The notes under the pieces were generated by a model. The model was not told where the DNA came from. It did no database searches and worked only from the letters and a program-made list of their open reading frames with translations. From positions 311,970,501 to 312,034,500 of the forward strand of contig NC_092335.1 in assembly GCF_046630445.1 (NCBI RefSeq): a DNA stretch of 64,000 nucleotides, read 5' to 3'. The translations under genes were made by a program, and so were the position numbers. Positions 25,115 through 38,029 of this stretch are shown piece after piece (positions within the stretch are counted from its first letter, which is position 1; each line of letters begins with the position of its first letter). Origin of the DNA: Rutidosis leptorrhynchoides (lineage: Eukaryota; Streptophyta; Magnoliopsida; Asterales; Asteraceae).

Positions 25115-25202
<88 letters not shown>
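25115..25202. repeat. (TA)n microsatellite in family A LTR
   Basis: About 88 bp of TA. The partner 3' LTR has about 12 bp at 34313-34325. Confidence 0.95.
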
Positions 25203-25204
<2 letters not shown>

Positions 25205-26401
25205 TGGAACAACCATAGACACTCTATATGCTGTAATGTTCGAGTTCGCTATACAGGGTTGAGGTTGATTCCAAAAATATATATACTTTGAGTTGTGATT
25301 TAGCCTGAGACCTGTATACACTGGGCCGTGGATTGATTCAAGATAATATATATTGATTTATTTCTATACATCTAACTGTGGACAACTAGTTGTAGGTTAC
25401 TAACGAGGACTGGTAACTTAACAAACTTAAATAATTAAAACGTAATAAATGTGGTGAATATACTTTTATCATACTTTTATGTATATGTATATATTTGATA
25501 TAGGTTCGTGAATCGACCAGTGGCCAAGTCTTACTTCCGGCAAAGTAAAAATCTGTGAAAGTGAGTTATAGTCCCACTTTTACAATCTAATATTTTTTTT
25601 GGGATGAGAATAAATGAAGATTTATAAATGTTTTACAAAATAGACACAAGTATGCAAAACTACATTCTATGGTTGGATTATTAAACTAAATATTGCCCTT
25701 CAAGTCTGGTAACCTAAGAATCAGGGAAATGGCCTCTAATTGACACGAATCCTAAAGATAGATGTATTGAGCTTAACAACCCCCATTCAGGTTATGGATG
25801 GTTTAGTACTTCGAGATTATTATACAGACGAGAGGTTCTGTTTTGGGGATATTCTATGCATTAAGTTAACGTCGGTTACCAGGTGTTCAACATATGAATG
25901 ATTTTTTTTATCTCTATGCAGTCTACGAAATGCCTGATATGAGATGTGTTATAAAAATGAAATCTTGTGGTGTATTATTATGATTTGATAATATATAGGT
26001 TAAACCTATAACTCACCAACATTTTTGTTGATGTTTTAAGCATGTTTATTCTCAGGTGATTATTAAGAGCTTCCGCTGTTGCATACTAAAATAAGGACAA
26101 GATTTGGAGTCCATGCTTGTATGAAATTGTGTAAAAACTGCATTCAAGAAACTTATTTTTGATGTAATATATTCTTATTGTAAACCATTATGTAATGGTC
26201 GTGTGTAAACGGTATATTTTAGATTAACATTATTTCATAATCTACGTAATGCTTTTTAAACCTTTATCAATAAAATAAAGGTTATGGTTGTTTTAAAAAT
26301 GAATGCAGTCTTTGAAAAATGTCTCGTATAGAGGTCAAAACCTCGCGACGAAATCAATTAATATAGAACGTTTATAATCAATATGAACGGGACATTTCAG
26401 T

Positions 26402-26413
26402 TGGTATCCGAGC
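26402..26413 (+). other. Primer binding site of family A element
   Basis: TGGTATCCGAGC two bases after the LTR end, the same one-mismatch initiator tRNA-Met site as at 9310-9321. Confidence 0.8.
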
Positions 26414-26607
26414 GTTGGTCTTAGAGAACCAGAAATTTGCATTAGTGTGTTTTATCGAGTTCGTTAGGATGCATTAGTGAGTCTGGACTTCGACCGTGTT
26501 TACTTGAAAAACGATTGCTTAACATTTTTGTTGGAAACTATATATTGTTAACATGTAAATATTATGTGATATATTAATCTCTTAACGTGTTTGATATTGT
26601 GTGTTAG

Positions 26608-27128
26608 ATGTCTACCTCTAGTACAAATCCCATCGACTCACCTAATAATAATGAAGAGTCGAATATAGTTTGGGAAGATTCACAAATTCCCGAAGAGGAA
26701 CCGGAAGAGGAGGAACCGGAAAAGGAGGAACTGGAAGAAGAGGAACCGAAAGAAGAGGTTCCGGAGGAGGAAATATTAGGAACCATAGAAAAACAGATAA
26801 ATAAAAGAAAATCCTCAAACAATGGACCAAAGATAAAAATGGTCAATGGTGTTTCCGCCGAGGAAGAAAAATATTGGGAAGATTACCAATTTTTCGATGA
26901 ATTGGATCCCAACGAGGATTCCGATGATGTTATAGAAATTACCTCGACCCAATTTGAAGAGGCAAAAGAAAATAATAAGGGAAAGGGCATCAAAATAGAG
27001 ACAACCCGATAAACTTTATATGTAACGTCAACACCCGTATTTCTTAAGTTGTAACAATAACCCGGGAACCTCTAAGCCACCAGGTTTTTCTAAACCATTT
27101 ATGAAAACAACGGCTCGTATTAGAGGAA
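26608..27128 (+). pseudogene. Acidic ORF of family A element, truncated copy
   Basis: Homologous to the 208-codon frame at 8485-9111: same MSTSSTNPIDSPNNN start, Glu-rich EEPEEEEPEKEE repeat and DDVIEI middle. The frame stops at 27012 after 134 codons. The remaining C-terminal part is recognisable without an open frame (matching the KPPGPSRPF region) up to 27128, where a family B LTR interrupts it. The F-box-like gene that follows in the other copy is therefore missing here. Confidence 0.75.
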
Positions 27129-27382
27129 TGTGATGACCAGGAAATTTTAGACCAAATTTAAACTAAATCTTTATATGATTTCGATACGATAAGCAAAGTC
27201 TGTAAGGTTGAGTCTCAAAAATTTTGAATTATGTTATGAATTCATTTGACCTTCGACTATTCCCGACGATTCACGAACCACTATCTGTAAATAAATACAT
27301 ATATATTTAAATATATATATAAATTTGAAATAGAAACTTATATGATTTAATTCATTTGTGTAAATAAAATAATATATGATAT

Positions 27383-27384
<2 letters not shown>

Positions 27385-27446
<62 letters not shown>
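27385..27446. repeat. (TA)n microsatellite in family B LTR
   Basis: About 62 bp of TA near the LTR start. Confidence 0.95.
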
Positions 27447-27449
<3 letters not shown>

Positions 27450-29823
27450 TTAGAATTTATTTAATAAATGCTCGAAGGGCTCGTTTGTCATTTTGATAGT
27501 TATTAATCAAGTTAGAAACGAACTTATGTGATTTTAAAATAAACGGTGATCCGATAATGGATTTTATAAATTATAGACTTAGTAGAAAATGTATTTAGGA
27601 GCTATTTGTTAAATTTTAAAAATTTTTATATTTTACTTGGGGTTGGGAGTGAATAATTAATGTAATTTTTATTTCATAATTAATGAGTAAATTTTATACC
27701 ATAATGACCAAAATAAATATAAATAATTACTGTGAAAATATAGGATTTTTCTGAACACTTTTATTCACCACTGAGTTACACAACGGAGTACGATATAATA
27801 GTCTGTGAAAACTGTCGGCACATAAATTTAAGGAATGTGGTTGCATTACTATTAGAATACTATGCTTGATTATTAAATACTGTGTTTGATTCGATCCATT
27901 TGATATTTATATTTAGATTACTATTTGCGACTGTGTTTGATTGATTAAACACTATACGGAGTATTACAAATGATTGAAATATATCCATCTCCTTTCTTCT
28001 GCCTTCTTAAACTCCATCCATTCTTTATGTTTTCATTCTAAACTTACAAGAACCACTCACACATTCTCTCTTTCTTTATTTCTTACTTCCTTGAGAACCC
28101 ATCACTATATTCACAACCGACACCACCTAGTATCACCAAAACAACTATCCTGCTATTCGACTTATGTTTCTGTGAATCGAAAATTCATAACCGAACCCCA
28201 ATCATCACCAAGAATCACATCTCTCTATCTCATCTATCTCTCCCTTCGGTGATGTTAGGGAACCATCACCACCTCACCACCTCAACACCCACCACTGTTT
28301 GCTGCTACATATATTCTGTCATGGAACTATGAAACAATATCAACAATATCTCAAAACCCATTTAATTAGCACCACCTTAGCTCTCTATCACACGTGTTCT
28401 TTCTATTTCATGTATAGTTTCAAAACTACCATCACCACCGGTCATGAATCCCACCATCATTGACCAAATATGGCCTCCTCTTCTCGCTGGAACCTCACCA
28501 CCACCAGCAACCTTAACCTATCAAGAACTCAAAACAGTTCCTGTGTGTTTTCTGCTCAAACCTCAAAACTGAGCTATTTTGCTCCACTGCTGCAACGCCC
28601 ATTAATATTACTATAACCAATAAAGCCGGCTTCTGCTATAACATACTTCTACGTTGTACTTATTGCTATCGTTTATGTGATAACGATAACGATTACAGCC
28701 AAAGGTGACCACCTGCAAAAAAAATTTTTTAGTTCTACTGTTGCAGCAGATGTTTGAGAACTTAAACCTTTATCAAACGCCTATATTATATATTACTCCT
28801 ATCGTTGTTGATGCTACTTTATTTTTGGCCGACATAGTGGAAGACATGATGACTTGATTAATAGATATTATATGTGTAATAGATATTACATGTGAGGATG
28901 TGAGCTGTAAAGGGTTTAGATGATGATTATTCTGTTTTCAAACCAACCCCACAAACACAAATAAATCTATAAAGTTTAACGATCAGAATAATCAAATTAG
29001 GCTTGGATATGGTTGTGCAAGATTGACATTAGTTTCTTGGGCTACTAAGTTCTGTTCATGAATGGGCCGAAAATATTATGTTGGGCTGCTGCAATGATTC
29101 GTTTCTAATCTTGTCCCAACAAAACAATCACCATCACTATAGCTTCACCATAAAGAACCATTGAATTACACGTTAGTTATTGCTACGGTGATTCTGATTA
29201 TGTTTCTGTTTAAACCAAACCAAACTGGCGCAACCATGTCTCGAGCTACTCGCTTTTCTTTGATAGTGTTATAGGATGATGATGTTGCTACGTTTCTATT
29301 TTTCTGTCAGTTAAAAAGAAGGGAAAAGAGGAACAGAAGCCACTACACAAACATCCATCATTTTATTTATTTTTATGTTTCAACCCATTAACCATTTATG
29401 GCCCAACAAGAATGGTGACGAGCTGTTTCGGTTTATATAAGCCCATGATTCAATTAAGATGATGAAGTAACGAATAAATGAAATGATGAGATAATACGAT
29501 GGTGATAACGAGGCAGATGAAGTGTCACAATAATAATAGTGAAATTTTGATAAGGATAATTGATGCTGAAGCGAGGTAAAAAGAGTGATGACTCTCGATG
29601 ATCCTGATACGCGATATTTGATATCGATGATGATACATGAATTCGTGAAGGAGAATGATGATAATATGATATTATGATGATATTATAATGATATAGTTGT
29701 TGATCCATTAATGAAAAAGAAACGATGATGATTATAATTAATGGTGAAGAAGGAGAAAGAATAGAAACTGAAATAGAACGGGTTACATGAATTCAGATAG
29801 CAAATTAAAACAAAAATACGTTA

Positions 29824-29898
29824 TAGCTTGGATGGTTAGGGATGTTTGTGTGTTTGCGAGAGGTCTCAGGTTCGATCCTGACTAGTGTCATTCTTTTT
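29824..29898 (+). promoter_or_regulatory. tRNA-like polymerase III promoter module in family B LTR
   Basis: An A-box-like TAGCTTGGATGGTTAGG (29824-29840) and a B-box GGTTCGATCC (29869-29878) within a T-arm-like TCAGGTTCGATCCTGA palindrome, then TTTTT at 29894. Spacing is right for a tRNA-derived SINE head. Shortly afterwards an (ATT)n tract starts at 29929, which could be a SINE tail. It does not fold as a full tRNA by eye. Confidence 0.55.
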
Positions 29899-29926
29899 AG
29901 TCCGATTTTCTTTGAGGTATAACTCC

Positions 29927-30133
<207 letters not shown>

Positions 30134-30448
30134 TAATATTATTATTAATATTGTTAATATGATTATCATTAGTAGTAAATTTTATTATAAAGTATTAATA
30201 TTATCATTATAATTATTATTATTAATATTAGTATCATCACTTAGGATATTATTAGTAGTACTATTATGATGAAAATCAATATTATTTTTTATTATTATTA
30301 TTATTAATATTATAAACATTATTATTGCTAAAATTATTATAAAAAGTATCTTTTTAGTAAAAGTACTATATTTATTGAGATTACTAATATTATTATTACA
30401 AATAACATTTTTATAAAAATTATCATTTCAATTAATATTAGGATGATG

Positions 30449-30449
<1 letters not shown>

Positions 30450-30545
<96 letters not shown>
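30450..30545. repeat. (ATT)n microsatellite
   Basis: About 95 bp of ATT within the family B LTR; the surrounding 30180-30660 is degenerate ATT-rich sequence. Confidence 0.95.
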
Positions 30546-31810
30546 GTATTATTTTTAGAGACATTATTGCTATTTTTATCACTATTATTATTACTACTAT
30601 AATTATTATTATCATCAGTATTATTATTATTATTATTATTACTGATATTATCATTATAATCAAACATAACTTTTATTACTATTGATATAAAAATATATTT
30701 ATAAGTAACATTACATATGAATTAATTATATTAACAATCTTTAAATAAATATTCATATATATAATCAATTAGGTATTTTAAAAAAAATTATATATATATA
30801 AAACTATACAAATAATAATCATTTTCAAATATATATATATACAAATTAAATATATAATATATATAAAGTTATAATATGTGAAATTGTTCGACTACGTGTA
30901 TGTGTTTTAATATATATATATGAACAATATAGGTTCGTGAATCCGAGGCCAACCCTATACTTGTTCAATGACGTTATATGTATTTTTACTACAAAATACA
31001 GTATGGTGAGTTTCATTTGCCTTTTTACCCTTTATATTTTTGGGCTGAGAATACATGCGCAATTTTTAATAAATGTTTTAGGAAATAGACACAAGTAATT
31101 GAAACTACATTATATGGGTGAATGATCGAAGCCGAATATACCCCTTTTGCTTGGTAACCTAAAAATTAGTAAACCGATCTACTAAAGATAGATCTATTGG
31201 GCCTAACGAACCCCATCCAAAGTACCGGATGCTTTAGTACTTCGAATTCGTTTTTATCATGTCCGAAGGATTTCCCGGAATGATAGGGGATATTCTTATA
31301 TGCATCTTGTTAATGTCGGTTACCAGGTGTTCACCAAATCAATGATTTTTGTCTCTATGCATGGGACGTATATTTATGAGAACTGGAAATAAAATTCTTG
31401 TGGTCTATTAAATTGATGAAAATGAATGATTATGATAAACTAATGAACTCACCAACCTTTTGGTTGACATTTTAAAGCATGTTTATTCTCAGGTATTAAA
31501 GAAATCTTCCGCTGTGCATTAGCTCATTTTAAGGATATTACTTGGAGTCATTCATGGCATATTTCGAAAGACATTGCATTCGAGTCGTTGAGTTCAGTAA
31601 AGATTATGATTAAGTAAATGACAAATTAGATCATTTATAGATGGATATTATGAAATGATATGCATTCCTGTCAACTTTCGATGTAATGAAAGTTTATCTT
31701 TTAAAACGAATGCAATGTTTGTAAAATGTATCATATAGAGGTCAAATACCTCGCGATGTAATCATATGTTATTGTATTAGTTCTTATGGATTAGGAGAAG
31801 TCTTTACATG

Positions 31811-31822
31811 TGGTATCAGAGC
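31811..31822 (+). other. Primer binding site of family B element
   Basis: TGGTATCAGAGC, an exact match to the complement of the initiator tRNA-Met 3' end, two bases after the LTR end. Confidence 0.85.
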
Positions 31823-32067
31823 GGTGGTCTTAGCGATCCAGGTCTTGCATTAGTGTGACTAACTGATAGTTGTTTAGATATATTAGTGAGTCTGGACTTC
31901 GACCGTGTCTGCATGTCAAAAGTTTTGCTTATCATTTCTAGTCGGAAATCATCTGCTTATTATCCTTAGGAAATTACCTGCTTATCATTCCTAGTCTAGA
32001 CATATCTTACTGCATTGATTGCATGAATATTATATAGAAAAAATTCATATCTTAGCGTATCTGTTAT
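31823..32067 (+). other. Family B leader remnant
   Basis: About 245 bp homologous to the leader of family A (shared TTGCATTAGTGTG and TTAGTGAGTCTGGACTTCGA words). It stops exactly where the family A 3' LTR begins. No gag follows. Confidence 0.7.
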
Positions 32068-35000
32068 TGTAGTGACCCGAACTTTTTCATGTTTATATAT
32101 ATTAAATAAAATTGTTATTTACATGATTAAGTGTCTCCAACATGTTAAGCAATCGAACTTCTTAAGACTTGATTAATTGAAATAGGTTTCATATAGACAA
32201 TTGACCACCCAAGTTGACCGGTGATTCACGAAAGATTAAAACTTGTAAAAACTATATGATGACATATATATGATTATATATATAGTTAAGATGATATTAT
32301 GATATGTAAGTATCTCATTAGGTATTTTAACAATGAGTTATATACATAAAATTGAGTTTATTTAATTAAGAAACCCGAAACGATATATATAACGATTATC
32401 GTTATAACAACGTCTTACTAAATACATATGAATCATATTAAGATATTGATACACTATGTTTAATCATGATAAATTATAAGTAAACATGTCATTAAGTGTA
32501 TTAACAATGAACTACATATGTAAAAACAAGACTACTAACTTAATGATTTCGAAACGAGACATATATTTAACGATTATCGTTGTAACAACATTTAACTGTA
32601 TATATATCATACTAAGATATATTAATATATCATAATATCATGATAATGTAATAATTTAACATCTCTTTAGATATAATAAACAATGGGTTAACAACATTTA
32701 ACAAGATCGTTAACCTAAAGGTTTCAAAACAACATTTACATCTAACGACTAACGATGACTTAACGACTCAGTTAAAATGTATATACATGTAGTGTTTTAA
32801 TATGTATTCATAAACTTTTGAAAGACTTCAATACACTTATCAAAATACTTTTACTTAACAAAAATACTTACAATTACATCCTCGTTCAGTTTCATCAACA
32901 ATTCTACTCGTATGCACCAGTATTCGTACTCGTACAATACACAGCTTTTAGATGTATGTACTATTGGTAATATACACCTAAATTATCAGCTCTTAGTAGC
33001 CCATGTGAGTCACCTAACACATGTGGGAACCATCATTTGGCAACTAGCATGAAATATCTCATAAAATTACAAAAATATTAGTAATCTTTCATGACTTATT
33101 TATATGTAAATAAAATTACACATCCTTTATATCTAATCCATATACCAACGACCAAAAACACCTACAAACACTTTCATTCTTCAATTTTCTTCATCTAATT
33201 GATCTCTCTCAAGTTCTATCTTCAAGTTCTAAGTGTTCTTCATAAATTCTATAAGTTCTACTTTCATAAAATCAAGAATACTTCCAAGTTTGCTAGCTTA
33301 CTTCCAATCTTGTAAAATGATCATACAACCTCAAGAAATCTTTCTTATTTACAGTAAGATATCTTTCTAAGGTAATACTCATATTCAAACTTTTATTCAA
33401 TTTCTATAACTATAACAATCTTATTTCGAGTGGAAATCTTACTTGAACTTGTTTTCGTGTCATGATTCTGCTTCAAGAACTTTCAAGCCATCCAAGGATC
33501 CTTTGAAGCTAGATCTATTTTTCTCATTTCTAGTAGGTTTATCCACAAAACCTGAGGTAGTAATGATTTTCATAACATCATTCAATTCATATATATAAAA
33601 CTACCTTATTCGAAGGTTTAAACTTGAAATCTCTAGAACATAGTTTAGTTCATTCTAAACTTGTTCGCATACAAAAGTTAATCCTTCTAACTTGAATTTT
33701 AAAATCAACTAAAAACATGTTCTATATCTATATGATATGCTAACTTAATGATTTAAAATCTGGAAACACAAAAAACACCGTAAAACCGGACATACGCCGT
33801 CGTAGTAACACCGCGGGCTGTTTTGGGTTTGATAATTAACAACTATGATAAACTTTGATTTAAAGGTTATTCTTCTGGGAAAATGATTTTTTGTATGAAC
33901 ATGAAACTATATCCAAAAATCATGGTTAAACTCAAAGTGGAAGTATGTTTTTCAAAATGGTCATCAAGACGTCGTTATTTCGACTGAAATGACTACCTCT
34001 TACAAAAACGACTTGTAACTTATATTTCTGACTATAAACATATATTTTTTCTGTTCATATTCATAAAATAGAGTTCAATATCAAACCATAGCAATTTGAT
34101 TCACTCAAAACGGATTTAAAACGAAGAAGTTATGGGTAAAACAAGATTGGATATTTTTTTGATTGTTGTAGCTACGGAAAATATTGTAACAATTATATAC
34201 TAATCATATCCTAACTAACTTATATTGTATTATACATGTATTCTAATATATTATGTAATCTTGGGATACCATAGACACGTATGCAAATGTTTTGACATAT
34301 CATATCGACCAATCTATATATATTATTTGGAACAACCATAGACACTCTATATGCTGTAATGTTCGAGTTCGCTATACAGGGTTGAGGTTGATTCCAAAAA
34401 TATATATACTTTGAGATGTGATCTAGCCTGAGACATGTATACACTGTGTCGTGGATTGATTCAAGATAATATATATCAATTTATTTCTGTACATCTAACT
34501 ATGGACAACTAGTTGTAGGTTACTAACGAGGACAGCTGACTTAATAAACTTAAAACATCAAAATGTATTAAAAATGTTGTAAATATATTTTGAACATACT
34601 TTGATATATATTTGTATATATTTGTTATAGGTTCGTGAATCGACCAGTGGCCAAGTCTTACTCCCGACGAAGTAAAAATCTGTGAAAGTGACTTATTGTC
34701 CCACTTTTAAAATCTAATATTTTTTTGGGAAGAGAATACATGCAGATTTATAAATCTTTTACAAAATAGACACAAGTACGCAAAACTAAATTCTATGGTT
34801 GGATTATTAAACCGAATATCGCCCTTCAAGTCTGGTAACCTAAGCATTAGGGAAATGGCCCCTAATTGACGCAAATCCTAAAGATAGATCTATTGGGCTT
34901 AACAACCCCCATTCAGGTTATGGATGGTTTAGTACTTCGAGATTATTATACAGACGAGAGGTTCTGTTTTGGGGATATTCTATGCATTAAGTTAACGAAG

Positions 35001-35523
35001 GTTACCAGGTGTTCAACATATGAATGATTTTTTTATCTCTATACAGTTTGCGAAATGCCTGATATGAGATGTGTTATAAAAATGAAATCTTGTGGTCTAT
35101 TATTATGATTTGATAATACATAGGTTAAACCTATAACTCACCAGCATTTTTGTTGACGTTTTAAGCATGTTTATTCTCAGGTGATTAATAAGAGCTTCCG
35201 CTGTTGCATACTAAAATAAGGACAAGATTTGGAGTCCATGCTTGTATGAAATTGTGTAAAAACTGAATTCAAGAAACTTATTTTTGATGTAATATATTCT
35301 TATTGTAAACCATTATGTAATGGTCGTGTGTAAATGGTATATTTTAGATTATCATTATTTGATAATCTACGTAATGCTTTTTAAACCTTTATCGATAAAA
35401 TAAAGGTTATGGTTTTTTTAAAAATGAATGCAGTCTTTGAAAATGTCTCATATAGAGGTCAAAACCTCGCGATGAAATCAATTAATATGGAACGTTTATA
35501 ATCAATATGAACGGGACATTTCA
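32068..35523 (+). mobile_element. Family A 3' LTR (3456 bp)
   Basis: Begins TGTAGTGACCCGAAC, ends GGGACATTTCA, and is followed by the TACTG target duplication. Collinear with the 5' LTR at 22772 but lacking its two long TA arrays, which accounts for much of the length difference. Contains GATTCACGAAA (32223) and GTTCGTGAATC (34631). Confidence 0.92.
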
Positions 35524-35528
35524 TACTG

Positions 35529-35680
35529 ATATCAATAAAGCATGCCCAAAACACAACTATCCCTTACCAGAAAATGATTATAAAGTTGAATCATTAACAG
35601 GGTTTCGAAACTAATGTTTCTTAGATTCGCATAAAGGTATCCATCAGATACAAATGGTTGTTGCAGACGAAGAAAAGTGA
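35529..35680 (+). pseudogene. RT continuation of the Tat-like element
   Basis: Resumes the RT interrupted at 22766: ACPKHNYPLPENDYKVESLT-type residues, then FLDSHKGIHQIQM with the first catalytic Asp region, then DEEK. One stop lies within. Similarity ends near 35680, where other sequence, probably the copia LTR, begins. Confidence 0.75.
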
Positions 35681-36579
35681 CGTGCATAAAAGTGAGTACT
35701 TATGCTTACTTTATTTCAACTTTTAAATTTATATTATCTTATTTACTTTTCACTTTTCACTTATACACCCTAACAAGCAACAAAACCCGAATAAGATAGT
35801 ATAGTAATTAGTAAGTTAGGTGTCGTCACAAGAGACTACGAAAGCGGATAAGAGTTGTCTTTTATATTATATTAATCTACTTCTTAGAAAGAAATAGAAT
35901 TATTGTAATATTATTATTTCTTAGGAAAGAAATAATAAAGTATAATTTTATAGATAGAGATTTTTAATAGACTATCTCATGAGAGATAGAACTTGGATAA
36001 ATTTAAATATAATTAAAAGAAGTGGTTATTCAAACTTTAGAGTCATTAGAGATTAATTTGATTGTTAAGGTTTCACAACTTATATTAATAATTAATAAAA
36101 TAATAATTATAGACCGATAGTTATTCTTATCAAGAATAGTAACATAAATTATCACGTAGCAATCAATTATTAGGACTTGATCTAGTTTAATTGTAATGAG
36201 TTAAACCTATCAGCTAAGTGGACATACAAAACTGATATCCTGACTCCATATAATTCATATAATTGCATAATAAATACCATCTAGATTTTGTGATGAGAAT
36301 TCAAATAATATTCAATCAGACTACAAATAGATAAGCTAATAAATGTTATGACCCCAAAGTTAGTGTTAATGTGAAATGTACTAAATTTAGGATTCTATAG
36401 AAGAGGGCTATATATAGAACCTAAGTAGTCCTAAAACATAGCCATTGCATTGTAACTGAGTTTTTGAAGCTGTGGAATTACTTTTATCCAGATTTCTCTC
36501 TTACCGAATCTGTTTCTGTTCATCCGAATCTCATTCTTTCTCTTGATTCTTTGACATCTAATCATGATATGAACTATCA
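35681..36579 (+). mobile_element. Probable 5' LTR of the Ty1/copia element (left end uncertain)
   Basis: The right end is fixed by a primer-site-like sequence at 36582 directly after GAACTATCA. A TATA box (TATATATAG, 36409-36417) lies 170 bp before that end. The left end may be near 35680, where Tat homology stops, or near 36346 (TGTTATGACCCC). No second LTR copy is in the window to decide. A short frame at 36464-36706 runs across the LTR end and is not a gene. Confidence 0.45.
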
Positions 36580-36581
36580 TT

Positions 36582-36593
36582 TGGTATTAGAGC
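36582..36593 (+). other. Primer binding site of the copia element
   Basis: TGGTATTAGAGC, one change from the initiator tRNA-Met complement TGGTATCAGAGC, about 1.45 kb upstream of the copia gag start. Confidence 0.65.
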
Positions 36594-37261
36594 ATCCAGA
36601 AAGTGATTCTCTATCACTAGATCGATCCATAGCTCAAAGATTTCAAGTATTGATCATGTACGGCTATATAGAATTAGATTCGCATACATCAAATTTGATA
36701 TTCTGACGTTGAGATTTGTTTGAAAAGCTCAACGAAGGTTCATTATACTTGATAGAGAGTAATTCGATCAACAAAACAGCTTTAGAACATCAATTATGGA
36801 GTTTCAAGCATTTTATTAGAGTTCGTGGCTAAAACTCTCACATTCGGTTAATTCATACTTGTTTCTATGTTCTATTAAAGATCAGTGGATTCAGTGTTGC
36901 TCGTGAAGTAATTACGCATCTTTTTGATGGTTTAATTTCATCAGTTGATCTTAAATTGATGATTTGATCAACATTCGGTATAATAACTTCTCAACCGAAT
37001 CAGCTTCAACTTGATAATTCAGTTAAGGTGTTGCTGATTGAGGTGTTTATGTTATTGGGTCACATTCGGCTAAGGGATACGAGGCTCATTCAAGTAACTC
37101 CGGAGGATTTTTGATCAATTCTCACTTTTCAAACTTAGATTCACAGGATTTCAACTACTACAGTTGACATTCAGATACAGATCCTGATTCACATATTTTG
37201 TTTTCCATTTGTTACTAACTTGTTTCCTTTTGCAGAAAGGTAACCGAATCTAATACAAGTG
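36594..37261 (+). other. Copia leader, first part
   Basis: Non-coding leader between primer site and organelle-like insert. Nothing recognisable apart from repeated ATTCGG/GATTC words. Confidence 0.4.
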
Positions 37262-37274
37262 TTAGGCATACGAA

Positions 37275-37686
37275 AAGGCATAATGATAGTAGGGTCGGGA
37301 TATCCCCGCCCTCCGAACCGGACGTGAGGGTCTCCCCTCATCCGGCTCTCCGCAGGGGAATCTCCACTCACTGCTTCCCCTAATATCCTCCCTTTACCAC
37401 ATCATGCCGGTATGCTTTCCGGCTCACAACCGATCAAATGGGCGGAGGCTCTCTATTTGCTTGCAATGCCGGAAAGAATGCGCGCGAGGGACGAAAGCAT
37501 TACTTCGCCGTAGTAAGCTTGCAATTGTGTCAGTATGGATTGGGTTGGTGTTCAGTGTACTCTAGTCTAGAAGAAAAAAACAAAAAAACAATTGCAAATG
37601 CTTCCTTTGACCCCTTTTCCGATTTATTACTGCTGTCCCCCTTGCGTTCCCTCCCTTTGTGAAGACATTTCCCTTTTTCTCCACTC
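37275..37686. other. Organelle-like insert with 13-bp flanking repeat
   Basis: A 412-bp block clearly richer in GC than its surroundings, flanked by TTAGGCATACGAA at 37262-37274 and again at 37687-37699. On the minus strand near 37290-37350 it has CCTCACGTCCGGTTCGGAGG. This resembles the conserved segment of organellar and bacterial group II introns (usually ...CACGTACGGTTCGGAGG...), so a plant mitochondrial source is the best guess. The open frames inside it (for example 37438-37662 +) are not supported as nuclear genes. A plastid or other source is not excluded. Confidence 0.5.
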
Positions 37687-37699
37687 TTAGGCATACGAA

Positions 37700-38029
37700 T
37701 CTTAGTGTGTTTGTGATTATCTTCAGAATCACAGATATCAGCATCTCAAATATCCGAATCAGAATCAGAATCTCAGTTTACTTGGTTTATTATGTGGTTT
37801 TAGTGTTTTAAGTCTGTAGATCTTAAACTATCCAATTTAGTCTGAGAATCTGATAACTTGTATCAAAATCTGGTATCAGAATCTGATATATTCGAATATA
37901 CAATCGAATCTACAGTATCCGAATCTGAATCTGGTAATAAAACCAATATATTGTTAGAATCTGTATCAGAATCTTGAATTTTTATGACTATCTGAATCTA
38001 CATCAAAATCTACCTCAGAATCTATCAAA
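37700..38029 (+). repeat. Copia leader, second part, dense in GAATCT words
   Basis: At least a dozen copies of (A/C)GAATCT or AAATCT within 330 bp (ATCAGAATCT, CCGAATCTGAATCTGG and so on). A degenerate tandem or dispersed repeat directly before the gag start. Confidence 0.6.

Larger units (their letters stand above)
22772..26399 (+). mobile_element. Family A 5' LTR (3628 bp)
   Basis: Begins TGTGGTGACCCGAAC and ends GGGACATTTCA. It carries TA arrays at 22984-23067 and 25115-25202, and the inverted words GATTCACGAAC (22945) and GTTCGTGAATC (25504). The end region (GAGGTCAAAACCTCGCGACG) is shared with family B LTR ends. No gene content. Confidence 0.92.

Noticed and set aside
27974-28252. Plus-strand frame of 92 codons in the family B LTR
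   Set aside because: Low-complexity His/Ser/Leu composition in leader-like DNA; not retained in the other family B LTR by eye.
29824-29898. A functional tRNA gene
   Set aside because: A and B boxes are present, but no convincing acceptor stem or anticodon arm can be folded by eye; kept only as a promoter-like module.
37438-37662. Plus-strand frame of 74 codons inside the organelle-like insert
   Set aside because: Most likely non-coding organelle DNA; no start context or domain in the nuclear setting.
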